Assembly: GCA_965250275.1 (NCBI GenBank)
Contig: OZ252297.1
Coordinates: 3,968,001-4,032,000 of the forward strand
Source: G965250275 sp965250275
GTDB lineage: Bacteria > Pseudomonadota > Alphaproteobacteria > Rhodobacterales > Rhodobacteraceae
Direction: 5' to 3'
Length of the DNA stretch: 64,000 nt
The translations under genes were made by a program, and so were the position numbers. The notes below the pieces were generated by a model. That model did not search any database and was not told the origin of the DNA. It saw nothing but the letters and a program-made list of their open reading frames with translations. Of the stretch, positions 63,619-64,000 are shown in pieces (position 1 is the stretch's first letter; every line of letters starts with the position of its first letter).

Positions 63619-64000
63619 TCAGGGCCGAATGAACTTGGCACCGCCGACCATGCGGACTTTCTTCTTGCCCCGGTTCGCGGCCACGAAACGCTGGGATTTG
63701 GCGCGTCGAGCCTCGCAGGACACACCGTTCTTGTCAGCGTCATGAATGGCGTGATAGCCGGGTTGACCCTCGCGTGCGGGGGCAAGGCCGACCGAACGCG
63801 CGGCGTCACATCCCCCCAACGCCACCGTGTGGCGTGCTGTTTCGGGAATGCTGAACGGGCTGGCTGCGAAGTAAATGATTACCGCCATGGTCACGATGAA
63901 CACCGGCGACGTCAGCGCCAGCATCACCAGCCGCGCCGGCGACAAGCCGGTGCGTTGATCTGCGCCCGAGGCGCGGTCCCTGCCACGCAGGGTGGGATCC
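63619..64000 (-). CDS. Excalibur-domain membrane protein (5' end may lie outside window)
   Basis: The frame is open to the window edge. The first internal start is TTG at 63945 (108 residues); codons upstream to 64000 remain coding-like, so the true start may be outside. A membrane helix (VFIVTMAVIIYFAASPF) is followed by an Excalibur-type Ca-binding domain (GYHAIHDADKNGVSCE, with DADxDGxxCE-like spacing) and a basic tail. The family is periplasmic and often nuclease-associated. Function unknown. Confidence 0.65.
   Translation of the reverse strand, partial: DPTLRGRDRASGADQRTGLSPARLVMLALTSPVFIVTMAVIIYFAASPFSIPETARHTVALGGCDAARSVGLAPAREGQPGYHAIHDADKNGVSCEARRAKSQRFVAANRGKKKVRMVGGAKFIRP

Overview
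The window looks like chromosomal DNA of a marine-type alphaproteobacterium, most likely Rhodobacteraceae (Roseobacter group). The evidence is high GC, a VPLPA-type C-terminal sorting signal, an OxyR/KatG pair, an ETC complex I (NDUFS4-like) subunit, and a formate dehydrogenase gene neighbourhood with DUF3305, DUF3306, DUF6494 and DUF6505 neighbours. This placement is inferred from gene content; no rRNA is present.

Layout. 1-3.6 kb: a minus-strand operon PepSY protein -> ferric-reductase-like flavocytochrome -> OmpR-type regulator -> histidine kinase (cut by the window edge). Two CusR/HprR-like palindromes (TGACA-N4-TGTCA) lie in its leader regions. 3.6-6.2 kb: a decayed thermonuclease and a two-gene secreted-protein unit. 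6.7-11.3 kb: divergent oxyR/katG and an AbrB-type membrane protein. 11.5-12.5 kb: a secreted SH3-LprI-MliC fusion.

12.5-31.7 kb is the core of the window. It holds a formate dehydrogenase locus with catalytic (FdhA), Fe-S (FdhB) and cytochrome b (FdhC) subunits, a TorD chaperone, a TAT mini-protein, DUF3305/3306, an Mrp ATPase, a lipoate-ligase-like protein, a large polyferredoxin, a TupA-like/cytochrome c fusion, a WD40-cytochrome c protein and a 44-residue membrane peptide. A response regulator and histidine kinase follow. The regulator, and the AcoR-like activator after it, both lack the GAFTGA loop needed to engage sigma-54. A SnoaL-flavin monooxygenase is next. A FocA/NirC-type channel at 60.7 kb could supply formate.

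33.9-49.7 kb is accessory metabolism: a SnoaL protein, an isochorismatase-like hydrolase, a YqiA-like esterase, an acyltransferase-3 whose halves appear in swapped order, an IorAB-like molybdenum hydroxylase, an SDR with a divergent AraC regulator, PsiE, and an AraC-controlled envelope cluster with two DUF1254/DUF1214 paralogues and two outer-membrane barrels. 49.7-54.6 kb: a minus-strand operon (homocysteine methyltransferase-like, secreted barrel, GNAT, SMR transporter, MauG-like peroxidase) with a divergent TetR regulator.

54.6-56.0 kb is a 1.4-kb integrase-less element between two exact 45-bp copies of the 3' part of tRNA-Arg(UCU). The rest holds GNAT, an ETC complex I subunit, uvrB, a DUF433/PIN-like toxin-antitoxin pair, the formate/nitrite channel and small genes up to an Excalibur-domain protein that runs off the right edge.
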